A DNA stretch of 64,000 nucleotides from NCBI RefSeq assembly GCF_034190915.1, contig NW_026947486.1:82068044-82132043 (forward strand), in the 5' to 3' direction. Positions 21,166 through 31,803 of this stretch are shown piece by piece. Both the position numbers and the translations under genes were made by a program. Source of the stretch: Cavia porcellus (Eukaryota > Chordata > Mammalia > Rodentia > Caviidae). Each line of letters opens with the position of its first letter. The first letter of the stretch is position 1. The notes under the pieces are model-generated. The model had not been told where the DNA came from, made no database searches, and saw nothing but the letters and a program-made list of their open reading frames with translations.

Positions 21166-22069
21166 AGATGACTATCAGTTACCAATTTACTACACCATTT
21201 ATTCCAATTTTTTGTAGGGTTTTTATCATGAATGGGTGTTGGACTTTGTCAAATGCCTTTTCTGCATCTGTTGAGATAACTATGTGTTTTTTGTCCCTGG
21301 CTCTGTTGATATGTTGCATTACTTTTATTGATCTGTGTATACTGAACAATCCCTGCTTGCCTGGGATAAATCCTACTTGTTCATGGAGTATAATCTATGA
21401 TTTTCTGCATTGTTTTCCAGTATCTTGGTCAGGATTTTTGCATCTATGTTCATCAGGGAGATTGACCTATAGATCTCTTTTTTTGGTTGAATTCTTTGGT
21501 TTTGGTATCAGAGCAATGCTTTCTTCCATGAATGACTTAGGGAGTATTGCTTCCTTTTCAGTTTTATTGAAGAGTTTGATGAGTAGTAGCATTAGATCTT
21601 CTCTAAATTTCCTTAGAATTCAGCAGTGAATCCATCAGGGCCTAGAGTTTTATTGGTAAGTTTTTAATTACATTTACAATTTCAGGGGCTGGGAATAAAG
21701 CTCAGTAGCACAGTGCCTGCCTGGCAAGCATGAGGTACTGAGTTTGAAAAACCCAAATGATATATTTGCAATTTCATTGACTCATATTGGGTTACTCAGA
21801 ATTTTATATCCTCTTGATTCAGCTTTGGTAATTCATATGTATCTAGGAACCTGTCCATTTCTTAGGTGTTTTTCATCTTATTAGGATAAAGTTTTATTTT
21901 ATACTGGAGATCAAACTCATGATCTTACTAGAATAAAATTTCTAGAAGTAGATATTTATGGATTTCTGCAGTGATTTTACCCTTTTAATTCCTAATCGCA
22001 TGAATCTGAGTCTTTTTTCCATTTTTTAAAATAAGGTTGATAAGGGTTTATCAATTTAATCAATTTTTT
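21165..22069 (-). mobile_element. Old antisense L1 ORF2, middle part
   Basis: Resumes the L1 broken off at about 16965: ATTCCAATTTTTTGTAGGGT, TTCTGCATCTGTTGAGATAA, TGCATCTATGTTCATCAGGG. The 217-codon open frame at 20976-21629 on the plus strand is the antisense of this L1 and not a gene. A truncated ID sits near 21685-21750. Confidence 0.85.
21685..21750 (+). repeat. ID SINE, diverged
   Basis: GGGGCTGGGAATAAAGCTCA, then TGCCTGGCAAGCATGAGGTA and a decayed B box. Confidence 0.8.
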
Positions 22070-22212
22070 GTCTTTTTTGAGACAGTTTCACTATGCAGTT
22101 AAGGCTGCCCTTGAACTCACTTTATAGCCCAGGCTGGCCTCCAACTCAAAGCAATCCTTTTGCCTCAGCCTCCTGAGTACTGGGATTACAGGCATGCACT
22201 ACCAGGCCCAGT
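22070..22212 (-). repeat. B1 SINE
   Basis: GAGACAGTTTCACTATGCAG to ACAGGCATGCACTACCAGG with both blocks. Confidence 0.9.
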
Positions 22213-22268
22213 TTATCAATTTAATCTTTCAAAAAGCCTACTTTTTAATTCATTGATTATTTACTTAT

Positions 22269-22384
22269 TGTCTTTTTGAGATAGGGTTTCATTACAAAGT
22301 TCAGGCTGGCCTTGAAATCTCAGCTATCCTCCTGTGTCAATCTCCCAGGTGCTGGGATTACAACTGTGCATCACCATGCTTTGC
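22269..22384 (-). repeat. B1 SINE, internal block missing
   Basis: GAGATAGGGTTTCATTAC, a single GGCTGGCCTTGAA block, then GCTGGGATTACAACTGTGCA. Confidence 0.85.
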
Positions 22385-22427
22385 CACATTCTGTTATTTC
22401 AGTTCTTTTCAAATGTGATAGAATTTG

Positions 22428-22857
22428 TGTTATGGCATAGAACATGGTCTATCTTGGGAAGCATCCCATGGAAACTTGAAAAAGATTAGTATTTTACTGT
22501 TGAGTAAAATGCCCAATATATGTCAATTGGATCCTGTCATGGTTTATGTTGGCCTCATGCATTTGCATTGGGCATTTGTGATTGGTTCATTGTTTAGCAC
22601 TTGTGAGTGCTACACTGGCCTAGGGGTGGAGCCAGGATGTAATGAAATGGCAGAAAGAATGTGTTTCTCCCTCTCTTTTGCCAGTTTCCTCCTTGCTGTT
22701 TGCAGCCGCCATGAACTGCGGCCCAGCCATGCTACCCAGTCTTGGAGCCAACTGAGTACGGACTGAAACCTCCAAAAACTAAGAAATAAACCTTTCCTTT
22801 CCCAACTTTGGGCTTCAGATATTTTGTCTCAGCAACGAGTAAAACATAACTAAGACA
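22428..22857 (+). mobile_element. Probable MaLR-type solo LTR
   Basis: 430 bases from TGTTATGGCATAGAACATGG to AACATAACTAAGACA. It has the MaLR pattern: AAATAAACC poly(A) signal near 22785 followed by TATTTTGTCTCAGCAACGAG. It interrupts antisense L1. The start is the expected TGTTATGG. Confidence 0.65.
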
Positions 22858-23005
22858 GATCCTGTTGGTTGTTTGTATTCTGACATCTATATTTTTTGCC
22901 AATGTTCTATTTGTTGCTGAGAATGTGTTGTTGAAATCCTCAATTACTGTGATTTTCCATTTCTCCTTTTGGCTCTGTAAGTTTTTGTTTCACGTATTAT
23001 GCACA

Positions 23006-23089
23006 TTTTTTTTTTTGGTACAGGGATTGAACTCACAACCTTATGCTTGCTAGGGAGGTGCTTACGCCGCTGAGCTAAATACCCAGTCC
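23006..23089 (-). repeat. ID SINE
   Basis: TTTTTTTTTTGGTACAGGGA, then GCCGCTGAGCTAAATACCCA: complete minus-strand copy. The flanks TGTTTCACGTATTATG and TGTTTCATGCATTATG are its target duplication with two changes. Confidence 0.9.
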
Positions 23090-23130
23090 TGTTTCATGCA
23101 TTATGAAGCTCTGTTGTTTAGTGGGTACAC

Positions 23131-23217
23131 ACTTTTTTTTTGGTACTGGTGATTGAACTCATGACCTCATGCTTGCTAGGTAGATGCTTATGCCACTGAG
23201 CTAAATCCCAGGCCCAA
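23131..23217 (-). repeat. ID SINE
   Basis: TTTTTTTTGGTACTGGTGAT to GAGCTAAATCCCAGGCCC. Flanks GTGGGTACACACTT and GTGTACACACTT form a near-perfect duplication. Confidence 0.9.
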
Positions 23218-23666
23218 TGTGTACACACTTAAGACCATACAGTATGCCTTCCTAGTGAACCGGTCCTCTTAGCATTATGCAATGTCCTTCTTTGGCTAAT
23301 AGTTTGCTATACTTTGAAGTCTACTTTAATCTGATATTAATAAAGCACCTCCTACCTTTTGAAAATTACTTTTTGCATGGTACATCTTTCCCATCCCTGT
23401 AATTTCAACTTGTTTACATTGTTTAAATGTGAAGTTTATACACAGAATGTAGTCGAGTCTTGGTTAAATCCCCTTATCATTCTTAGCCTATGGATTGGGA
23501 TTATTTACAGGGCTCATTTTTAAGGAAATCGTTTATATGTTAAGACTTAAGTCTATCATTTCATTTATCTTTGCTTCCATTGTTTCTTGTTCCTATTTCC
23601 TTCCTGCCACTGGTTTCAAGAAAATTTATTAGAATCACATTTTGATTTATTTATAGTCTTTCTGTT

Positions 23667-23823
23667 TTTTTTTTTTTTTTTCTTTTTGAGAGAGTCTCAT
23701 TATGCAGTTCAGGCTGGCCTTGAGCTCACTTTTTAGCCCAGGCTCGTCAGGAACTCACAACGATCCTCCCAGCTCAGCCTCCCTGAGTGCTGGGATTACA
23801 GGCATGAGCCACCATGCCCGGCT
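23667..23823 (-). repeat. B1 SINE
   Basis: T-run, GAGAGAGTCTCATTATGCAG to GCCACCATGCCCGGCT with both blocks. Confidence 0.92.
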
Positions 23824-25374
23824 CTGTTTTTCTTTTTCCCCCACTTCCTTGGGCAGCCTTCATGGTGTCCCCAGGCCTCAGCCTTCTACACTGAACTGCC
23901 TTTCCCAGGGAGATTGCAGGGAGTGACTTCCGCCTTCCTTGCCCTCCCAGTTGCAGGGTGAAGCAGCCGCCTTCCTAACTGGTGGCCCCAAAGGGGCGAC
24001 ATCCAGGTCCAAATGCCTGAAGTCTAGGAATGTGACCCTTATTTGGAAAAGAGTCCTCTGTGTGAGATAGGTGAGACTTTTTTATTTTTCCTATGCCAGC
24101 TGAAAGGGGGTTTGGCTTTGCTCCTCCTCACCCCTTCAATGGATTGGAACACCTCGCTTTGATGTCCTCCCTGGCTGCCAAGCCATCATGGTCCAATCCA
24201 ATCCTGGTGCAGCTAGACAAGGCAGTGTGGCACTCCACTCCTTGGGAGCACCAGGTAAGGCTAAGGGAGGGAGGGAGGGAGGGACAGGGCCATTTGCTGC
24301 CGCACCCAACACTCACAGACGCTCTCAGTTCCACTTTCCCAACCCAGGCCCACAGCTGTTGTCCAGGCAGTGCTCCTGGCCATCAGATGAATCTGGGGGC
24401 TCCTCCAGTGTGGGGACCCTGCTGAGAGAAGACTCATTTTGGTGTCCTGTCATTCCGTTGCTGATTCATGTCTCAGGTGGCGAGGGCTCCAAAAGTCCTG
24501 TAAATTTACTCAAGATTTTCACCCTTCGTCATGTGGATAGAGCTGCTATCATAAAGAACTCCAAAGACCAGAGCTCCAAAGACCCAGCAGAATCCACCCA
24601 CGAAGTCCAGCACACTGGACAGTGACAGCTGGTTGCAGCAGTGACCAACAGCTGTCTGCATCAGCTGTCAGCACCCAGCATGACCTGGTGTCATCTGGTG
24701 ACATCCAGATGGCCAGCAAAGCTGCACTTTGCCGATGTATAACTTGGTGATGGCTGCCAAAGTGAGCTCACCCCGGGTTTACAGTGCACTTTAAATCCAG
24801 TGACAGCTGTCATTTAGTCACCTTTGGTTTCTATAATCAAACACCTGAGGTAGGAAAAGTGGGCATGGTGCTGGCATCATTCAGCTCTGGTGAGGAATTC
24901 ATGGCTGAGGGCATCGTGGTGGTGCTATCCATCAGTTGCTCCAATCAGGTAGAAATCGTGAACAGGCAAAGCGCAGCTCTACTGGCAGTCTTGATATCTC
25001 CAGGTGGCAAAGGACATTGCTAGATGGCATTGGTTGACAGTTTTGAGTCTCAAGTAGATTTAGAGGACTTAGGGAGCCCATACTACCCAGGAAATAAATC
25101 ATAAACAGGTTTACAGGCCCCCCAAACAATATTTTACCCAGACCCCAGCACAGTGGCTCAGTACACAGGAGGGAGTTTTCCTAACTAAACCTCTATAGTG
25201 TCTTTGAGTGGTTTTGTATAGTTTTCTCAGTTCTTGTCGTGGATACTAAAATATTTCTCCTATGTGTATTAGGTATGTATATTGTAAAAAACACCACAGT
25301 CCATGGTATTGACATTTGCCACTGAGTGAAGTGTGAGACATTTACCTCCCACTTTTATTTAAGTTGCAATATTG
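23824..25374. other. Unassigned, relatively GC-rich intergenic block
   Basis: About 1.5 kb that I cannot assign. It includes a (GGGA)n run at 24266-24284 and a stretch of CAGCTGTC/GACAGCTG-type motifs around 24620-24820. Open frames of 110-145 codons (24093-24425, 24188-24625) overlap each other, lack recognisable domains and splice context, and are more likely chance. ATGTGACCCTTATTTGGAAA near 24030 resembles common old mammalian LTR text. Confidence 0.4.
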
Positions 25375-25548
25375 GAGATTGAACCCAGAGCCTTCATATT
25401 AAGCTACATTGCCAGCCCTTTTAAATTTTAAGAGTTCCACTAAGTTGGTAGGTTGCCCAGCCTGAGCTAAAATTTGTAATCTTTTAATTATCCTGCTTCA
25501 ACTTCCTAGATTGCTAAGATTATAGGTATGCAACACCACATCTGGCTT
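25375..25548 (-). repeat. Old B1-ID dimer
   Basis: A minus-strand ID remnant (GAGATTGAACCCAGAGCC) is followed by a diverged B1 remnant ending ACACCACATCTGGC. Older than most SINEs here. Confidence 0.6.
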
Positions 25549-25852
25549 ACCATCCTACTTTTAAATATCATTGTCTGAAATATAAGGTAGTTTTACAATT
25601 TTCAATTTCAAACATAACATGATTTTGAAAACTCGTAAGAATCATTTACTGTAAGTACCCTATTTCTTTCTATTTCCCTATTTCTTAATTTCTGGTACTT
25701 CACAATTCATTCTTGTATAATTTCTCCTCTATTTTAGTGATTTTTCTTTAGCCATTATTTAAGTGTAGTCCTGATAAGGAAATACTCACCCATTCATCTA
25801 TGCATTGAGACAGAGTCTTGCCATGTAAGGGTGGTCTTGAACTTACTACATA

Positions 25853-25924
25853 GGGCTGGGGCTATAGCTCAGTGGCACAAGTACCTGCCTAGCAAGTGCA
25901 AGGTCATGAGTTCAATCCCCAGTC
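25853..25924 (+). repeat. ID SINE
   Basis: GGGCTGGGGCTATAGCTCAG to GAGTTCAATCCCCAGTCC. The microsatellite begins exactly where its A-rich tail would be. Confidence 0.9.
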
Positions 25925-26190
25925 CAGAGAGAGAGACAGAGAGAGAGACAGAGAGAGAGACAGAGAGAGAGAGAGAGACAGAGAGAGAGACAGAGAGAGA
26001 GACAGAGAGAGAGACAGAGAGAGAGACAGAGAGAGAGACAGAGAGAGAGACAGAGAGAGAGACAGAGAGAGAGACAGAGAGAGAGACAGAGAGAGAGACA
26101 GAGAGACAGAGAGAGAGACAGAGAGAGAGACAGAGAGACAGAGAGAGAGACAGAGAGACAGACAGAGACAGAGAGAGACAGAGAGAGAAC
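25925..26190 (+). repeat. (GAGAGACA)n microsatellite, about 265 bases
   Basis: Mostly 8-base units (GAGAGACA), with 6-base GAGACA variants toward the right end. It yields long Arg-Glu-Thr-Asp open frames on the plus strand that are not genes. Confidence 0.97.
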
Positions 26191-26307
26191 TGAGACTTGA
26201 ACCCAGGGTCTTATATTTGCTAGGACATCACTCTGAGAAAATGCCTTTACCCTCCAGAAATCATTTTACAGTAACATAATGATTTGTTGTAACAAAATGG
26301 CACCCAA

Positions 26308-26380
26308 GCTGGGCATGGTGGCACACATCTGTGATTCCAGCACTCAGGAGGTTATGCTACTGAGCTAAATCGCCAGCCCC
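26308..26380 (+). repeat. B1 head joined to an antisense ID tail
   Basis: GCTGGGCATGGTGGCACACA to CAGCACTCAGGAGG is a B1 5' end. At about 26353 it switches to GTTATGCTACTGAGCTAAAT, the end of a minus-strand ID. The rest of both elements is missing here. Confidence 0.75.
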
Positions 26381-26937
26381 TCAGTGCTCTCTTGACTGAT
26401 CACACAGGTGCAGACAGAACAGCATGGAAGATCCCAGGAAAATGAGAAAGACTGCTTACCCTCCCAAGTTTTAGAAGGTAGCAGGCACAGGTGAGGAGCT
26501 CCCAGGGGCAACTAAACCCAATGGAGAGGGAGCCTCTAGTACAGACACACAGACAGATGTTTTTATTGGGGGTCAGGGTGCAGTACAGATCAGGAAGCAC
26601 AGGAGAATTTCACTGACACATTTGAAGGTTACCAGGTCACAGGGAAGAGAGAAAGGGGAACTTGTGGCAAGGAACAGTCATCCTACTGATGCTGTTTCTC
26701 AGCGCAGCACACACTTCATTCTGGACTTTATGGCTGTTAGCCTATGCCGTTACAAACTACCACAGACCAGGGGACTTATCCAACAGACATTCATTGTTCG
26801 TTGTTCTGCAGGCTGAGTTCTGTGCCAACCCAATTTTCATCATGGCTTGTAGATGACCATCCTCTTGTGTGGAGAGGGAGAGCTAGAGTGAGGCCACAAA
26901 GGATCAGGGTGGGGAGGAGGGAAGGGAGAAAGAACCT
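26381..26937. other. Old intergenic sequence, possible ancient repeat
   Basis: CCGTTACAAACTACCACAGA near 26745 looks like a common ancient mammalian interspersed repeat, but I cannot name it safely. No coding evidence. Confidence 0.4.
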
Positions 26938-27010
26938 GGGATTCTCTTGCCTCAGCCTTTCAAGTACTTGGGATTATAGGTGTATGCAACATGCAGCTCA
27001 CACTACATCT
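26938..27010 (-). repeat. B1 fragment
   Basis: GGGATTCTCTTGCCTCAGCC to GGGATTATAGGTGTATGCAA; only the 5' third of the element. Confidence 0.7.
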
Positions 27011-27038
27011 TGGTGAGTGAAATAAATCCTCCTACCTA

Positions 27039-27063
27039 TCTCTCTCTCTCTCTCTCTCTCTCT
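27039..27063 (+). repeat. (CT)n microsatellite
   Basis: About 12 CT repeats. Confidence 0.95.
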
Positions 27064-27674
27064 GGGGACAATTACATGATTAGTAAAGGCACAGTTATAG
27101 AATGACAAACTTAAAGACATGTGATAGCCAGCTAAATAGTAGCCTCTGCCTAGACTCTTGCTGCCGGTCACATAGCTAGCCTGCTAACTTCAGTCAGCTT
27201 TGACTGTGGGTCCAAATACTTTTCTTCTGATGATGCTTTGGTCCAATTTGACTATTCTCAGCTTACGTTTCCCTTAATTAAGAAAATACATAGCTTCTAA
27301 TTGACTTCAAGGACTTTGGTTGGGGCGTAATAACCCAGTCAGGGATACTTATCAACTGTTTGCTCTGCCTGAACCTCCCCCCTCCTTCCCTTGTCTCCAG
27401 GATGGTCCTATGTTATGATTCCTTTTAAGCAAATGTATTTCAAGTTAGTTTTCCTGGCAATATATGACTTAATTCAATCCATGTAACCAGTCATACAATG
27501 CCTTGTATTTCCCGCTTCCAAACTGTATTTTAAAGTGAGCCCGAACCTGCTTCAGTGCTAATGATTTGGAACTGAGATTCCCACCAGCCTGCTAGCATAA
27601 TAAAACAATTGCCTTCTAGATTCCTCAGTGCAAAATCTTCCATCCTTTTTGATGCTGGTTTTCCTGCAACATCA
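27064..27674. other. Unassigned intergenic sequence
   Basis: No gene or clear repeat found. Confidence 0.4.
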
Positions 27675-27750
27675 TGACTTTGAATTTGTGATGAACCACT
27701 TGCCTCAGTCTTCTAAAGGATGAGATTATAGGCATGCACCACCATTATGA
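27675..27750 (-). repeat. B1 fragment
   Basis: GACTTTGAATTTGTGATGAA, then GAGATTATAGGCATGCACCA. Confidence 0.65.
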
Positions 27751-27861
27751 CGTATCCTGACATGGATTTTTGGGGAGTTACTCTACGTGGGATCCACTCA
27801 GCTTTTCGTTATCTGTAATTTTGTGTCTCTGGTGAAATTAAGAACATTTGCAGGCACTATT

Positions 27862-28070
27862 TCTTTTATTTGTGGGTCTGGAGGTTGAGCCCAGGGCCTC
27901 CACACTGAGTCCTCCACACTGAGGCCTCCACATAGTCTCAGCCATTTCTTTCTTCATTAAGAGACAAGGTTTTTAAGTTGCTAAATTTCCATCTGGGCCT
28001 GAACTCAAAGATCTGTCCCAGCCTTGTAGTGTGCTGGGATTATAGGCATTCACCATAATACCTAATTACA
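27862..28070 (-). repeat. Old B1-ID dimer with a small internal triplication
   Basis: The ID part holds CCTCCACACTGAG-like blocks repeated three times (27898-27931). The B1 part follows with GAGACAAGGTTTTTAAGTTG to TATAGGCATTCACC. Confidence 0.65.
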
Positions 28071-28198
28071 AATTATGTCTCCAAATATGCTTTCAGTCAC
28101 TTTCTCTTTTCTGGATCCTTTATGAGATGAAAGGTTATATTTCTAGATTGTTTCACTGCTCCCTAAGACTGTTCACTTTTTAAAATTTTATTTTCTTT

Positions 28199-28345
28199 CC
28201 GGGCATGATGACACATACCTGTAACCCCAGCATTCAGAAGGCTGAGGCTGGGGAATCATTGCAAATTCAAGGTCAGCCTGGGCTATGTAGTGAGTTCAAG
28301 ATCAGCCCAAACTACAAAGCAAGACCCTGTCTCAAAAAAAAGAAA
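28199..28345 (+). repeat. B1 SINE
   Basis: TCCGGGCATGATGACACATA to GACCCTGTCTCAAAAAAAAG with both blocks. Confidence 0.9.
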
Positions 28346-28355
28346 GAATTTTCTT

Positions 28356-28548
28356 TGTAGGCTTGGTGACACGTGCCTGTAATCCCAACTACTCAAGAGG
28401 CTGAAGCTGTATGATTTCAAATTCAATGTCAGTCTAGCTAAAGTTAGTAAGACTTTCAAAAATTTAAAAGGCTTGAGATGTAGCTCATTGGTAGAATACT
28501 TGCCTAACAGAGGTAAAGCCATGGGTTGAATCCTCAGTACCAAAAAGC
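28356..28548 (+). repeat. B1-ID dimer SINE
   Basis: A diverged B1 monomer (GGCTTGGTGACACGTGCCTG) fused to an ID-type half (GGCTTGAGATGTAGCTCATT ... TTGAATCCTCAGTACC). These dimers are an older layer than the free IDs. Confidence 0.75.
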
Positions 28549-28715
28549 TCTTTCTTTTTAGTGTTCTGGTTGAATGAATTCTGTTGATCAATTGTCCTAA
28601 AGTTTACTGATCTTATGCTGTTACCTCCTATTTAGCCCATCCACCGAGTTTTAAATTTCTGACTGCATTTTTTAGCTCTAACATTTGGTTATTTTTCTTA
28701 AAAACTATAGCCTTA

Positions 28716-28836
28716 TGAAAAAAAATTTTGAGACAAGGTGTTAAGTTTCCCACACCAGCCTCAAATCTGGAATTCTCTTGCCTCAGCCTCTTAAATAGCT
28801 GTGATTACAGGTGCTTGCCATGACACCCAGCTCATA
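28716..28836 (-). repeat. B1/Alu-like SINE, old
   Basis: GAGACAAGGTGTTAAGTTTC to AGGTGCTTGCCATGACACCC; the duplication block is absent. Confidence 0.7.
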
Positions 28837-29128
28837 TAGTAAATCTGGTGAGTGAAGCAAATGTGTGTGCCCTTAAAGAATGTATTCATATTTTTAAACC
28901 ACTAAAAAGTAATTTTAAATACTTTTAATTCTTAAGAAATTTTTAATAATGGTGTACTTCATGTATTTTCCTGTACATTTTTGCATACCATTCTCACTAA
29001 TGTTGATAATTCTGTACCAACTCATGCATTTAAACTGCTATGAATGGATCACAATTCATTCTGTTGAATACAGTTCATTTCAGTTTCTTTTACTAATTAT
29101 CCATAAACACATGGATTTCTCTTCAGAG

Positions 29129-29566
29129 TGCTATGGCTTGGATGTGGTTTGTTCCCCCTCTGCCCCCCACTCAAGGGTCAGGTGCTGGAAGCGTGGTCAC
29201 TGATGGAACGCTACTGATGGTATTGGGAACTTTAAGAGATGGGCTCTAGCATGAGGTGACTAGGTCATGTGGGTAGCATCCTGGAAGGAGCCATGCTCAT
29301 CTCGTAGGAGTGGGTGAGGTCTTAAGTGACTGACTGGGTTAGTTCTCACAAATGTGGGATTTAAGGTCACTCCATACATTTGACCCCCTCTGCATGCAAC
29401 TAGCACCATTTCTTTGCCATACTGTAACGCTGCCAGAGTTCTTGCCAGGATGCCAGCCCGTTTTTCACTTTCCAGCCACCAGAATCATGAACCAAATAAA
29501 CTGACGTGCATACATTCCCTAGTGTCAAATCTTGCTATAGCAAGATACCAAAAAAGACTAATTACA
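29129..29566 (+). mobile_element. Probable MaLR-type solo LTR
   Basis: Starts TGCTATGGCTTGGATGTGGT and ends ACTAATTACA. It has an AAATAAACTG signal near 29495, followed by the typical GCTATAGCAAGATACCAAAA tail. It interrupts antisense L1. Confidence 0.65.
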
Positions 29567-29892
29567 AGTTTCTCTAGGATACAGACCTAAGATTAGCACT
29601 CAGTCATGAAATGAGGGGATTTTTGAATTACTAAATACCACTATTCCATCTCAAAGTAGTTGTGCCAATTTGTATTCCTACCATGGATGAGTTACCACTG
29701 TTCCACATCAATATCCTCATTTACTGTTGTGCAACTTCCCATTTTTTCCTAATTGGATGCATGCGAAATAGTACCTTACTCTATATTCTTCTGGTTAAAA
29801 GGAGATTGATTTTGTATGTTTAATGGCTGTTTGGATTTCTTCTGCGAGTACCCTATTCATATTCTCGCTAAATCCATGGTCCTTTTTCTTAT

Positions 29893-30083
29893 TTTTTGAG
29901 ATAGTTGCTCAGGCTAGTCTCAAACTTTGAATTTGTCTCAGCCATCCAAGTAGCATTCATCACCACACCTGCTTATTTGATTTTTTTTTCTTTTTCTTTT
30001 TTAAAGACAGTGTCTCCTTGTGTTCATTCCTGCCTTAGCCTCCCAAGTGCTGGGATTATGGGCATGTGCCATCACACTTGGCC
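29893..30083 (-). repeat. Two partial B1 copies
   Basis: GAGATAGTTGCTCAGGCTAG to TCACCACACCTGC, then a second copy ending GGGATTATGGGCATGTGCCA. Confidence 0.75.
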
Positions 30084-30824
30084 TCTTCACGCAGTTTTGA
30101 GCTACCTAGATTCATCCTGATTTATGAAACTTACATTTTCTGTTTAATCCTGTGTTGATTATATGCACTAGGAATATCTTCTCCTAATCTGTAGATTGAC
30201 TGATTTTTTAATAAGGGCCTTTTGATTATGTTGGAATTATCTCTGTCATTTTTGCGCATTCTAGTACCAACTTTTCTTCTTACGCTTCTTTTCCCCCTTG
30301 TTTCCCTGGCTATTCCACTGTGTTTTATATATCTTATTTCTACTCTTTTAGGGTCATCCATAAAATTTTAATTTACCTATAGCAACTGATTTTTTGGTGT
30401 ACAGCTCTCAGTTTTGGCATGCAGAATTTTGTGACCACTACAATGAAAATGCAGAGCAGTTGCATCAACGCACTACAATTTCCTCTTACTCTGGTACAGT
30501 TGACTTCTCCCCATCCCAATGCAGATATTCTACCATATGTAGCCTTTTGAGTCTAGCTGTTTTCACTTAGCATAATGGAGATTTACTTACTTACTTGAAA
30601 GTGTCAGAAGTTCCTTCATATTGTGTAGTAGTAGTAGTAGTACACCACTGCCCAGATGTACCAGTGTTTATTCATTCACCATTTATACATTTGGGTTATA
30701 TTTTTGGCAACTATAAATAAAACTACTATAAACATTTATCATATAGGCTTTTGTGTGAAAGTAAGTTTTCATTCCTATTAGTTAAATAACTTGGAATGTG
30801 ATTTCTGGGCACCTTTCAAACTTT

Positions 30825-30936
30825 TTTTAAGGCACAATCTCGCTATGTAATCCAGGCTGGCCTCAACTCATGGTGATTCTCCTGCTTCAGCCTTTCCAGT
30901 GCTAGAATTATAGGCCTGACCCACCTTGCTCAGCTA
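30825..30936 (-). repeat. B1 SINE, one block
   Basis: AATCTCGCTATGTAATCCAG to AGAATTATAGGCCTGACCCA. Confidence 0.8.
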
Positions 30937-31394
30937 CCCTTCAATTTTAATATGCATACTTTAAATGAGTCCAAAGTTAATGTTTATTCTCATTCTAAAC
31001 AAAACAGATGCCTTAATAAATTCTGACTCCACATTCTCCCCTTCCATGCTTCCCATCAGCCTAACATTGTGGTGCCATTTACTTTCACCTCCCCCAACAA
31101 CATTAGGCATTTTTATTTTTGGCCAATGCTTATTTAGACCTAGGAACTTGTTTCACCTGGCATCCCACTCTTTTTCTCTAAAATACACATTTAATGATCT
31201 GTTTTGAAATACTTTAGAAATGAAATGAACAGAATATTCTGAGTGTAACATTAGGATTCAATAACCCTGAAATCCCCGTTCTTGGATAGAACTTAAAAGA
31301 TCTGGTTTATGTGGGAACCATATAGTGGTCTGGAACAATCAACTTTTGTACTTCCCTTCATTTGTGAAGGAGGTAACTCTGTTTATGAATTCTT
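30937..31394. other. Unassigned intergenic sequence
   Basis: No exon or clear repeat found. The small open frame at 30965-31207 lacks support. Confidence 0.4.
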
Positions 31395-31497
31395 CGTACA
31401 AGTAGACCTGCCGTATGATCCAGCTATACCACTTCTAGGTATACCCAGAAAAAGTCTTATCACTATACCATAGTGATACCTGCAAATTCACGTTTAC
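31395..31497 (+). mobile_element. Short L1 fragment
   Basis: TATGATCCAGCTATACCACT and CTAGGTATACCCAGAAAAAG are L1 ORF2 C-terminal text. Confidence 0.6.
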
Positions 31498-31618
31498 TGT
31501 GTAGTTTAGGCTGGCCTTGAATTCACTATGTGGCCTAGACTGGCCTCAAATTCATGACGATCTTCCTGCCTTAGCCTCCCCAGTGCTGGGATTACAGGTG
31601 TGTGCCACCATATCTGCT
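31498..31618 (-). repeat. B1 SINE
   Basis: TGTGTAGTTTAGGCTGGCCT, then two blocks and GTGTGCCACCATATCTGC. Confidence 0.88.
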
Positions 31619-31653
31619 TATTAAGTTTCTGTAGTTTATTTTTCCTGGTTTTT

Positions 31654-31803
31654 TTTTTTCTTTTTGAGACAGGGTCTTGCTATGCAGTTCAGGCTGGCCT
31701 TGAGCTCACTTTGTAGCCCAGGATGGTCTCAAACTCACAGCAATCCTCCTGCCTCAGCCTCCTGAGTGCTGGGATTACAGGTGTGAGCCACCATGCCCGG
31801 CTT
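31654..31803 (-). repeat. B1 SINE, young
   Basis: GAGACAGGGTCTTGCTATGC to GTGAGCCACCATGCCCGGCT. Flanked by TTTTTCCTGGTTTTTTTTTT and TTCCTGGTTGTTTTG, so TTCCTGGTT is a likely duplication. Confidence 0.93.

Larger units (their letters stand above)
22858..23640 (-). mobile_element. Old antisense L1 ORF2, right part
   Basis: GTGTTGTTGAAATCCTCAAT, TTATGCAATGTCCTTCTTTG and AAGTCTACTTTAATCTGATA are antisense L1 text. Two IDs are inserted. Confidence 0.8.
28940..30815 (-). mobile_element. Old antisense L1 (L1M-like), with LTR and B1 insertions
   Basis: Antisense 3'-end L1 text: GTAGCCTTTTGAGTCTAGCT, TTTCACTTAGCATAATGGAG, ATAAATAAAACTACTATAAA and GTAAGTTTTCATTCCTATTA. The left part (28940-29128) continues after the LTR at 29567. 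Confidence 0.7.

Noticed and set aside
20976..21629. 217-codon open frame on the plus strand, the longest in the window
   Set aside because: From about 21165 it is the antisense strand of L1 ORF2; before that it is repeat sequence. No start context, domain or splice signals.
24093..24625. Two overlapping GC-rich frames as a possible gene
   Set aside because: No domain, no poly(A) or splice support, and the two frames exclude each other.
25925..26190. CRISPR-like regular repeats
   Set aside because: No unique spacers between units; it is a simple microsatellite in mammalian DNA.
25831..26279. Two 120-127 codon frames rich in Arg, Glu, Thr and Asp
   Set aside because: They are translations of the GAGAGACA microsatellite in two frames.
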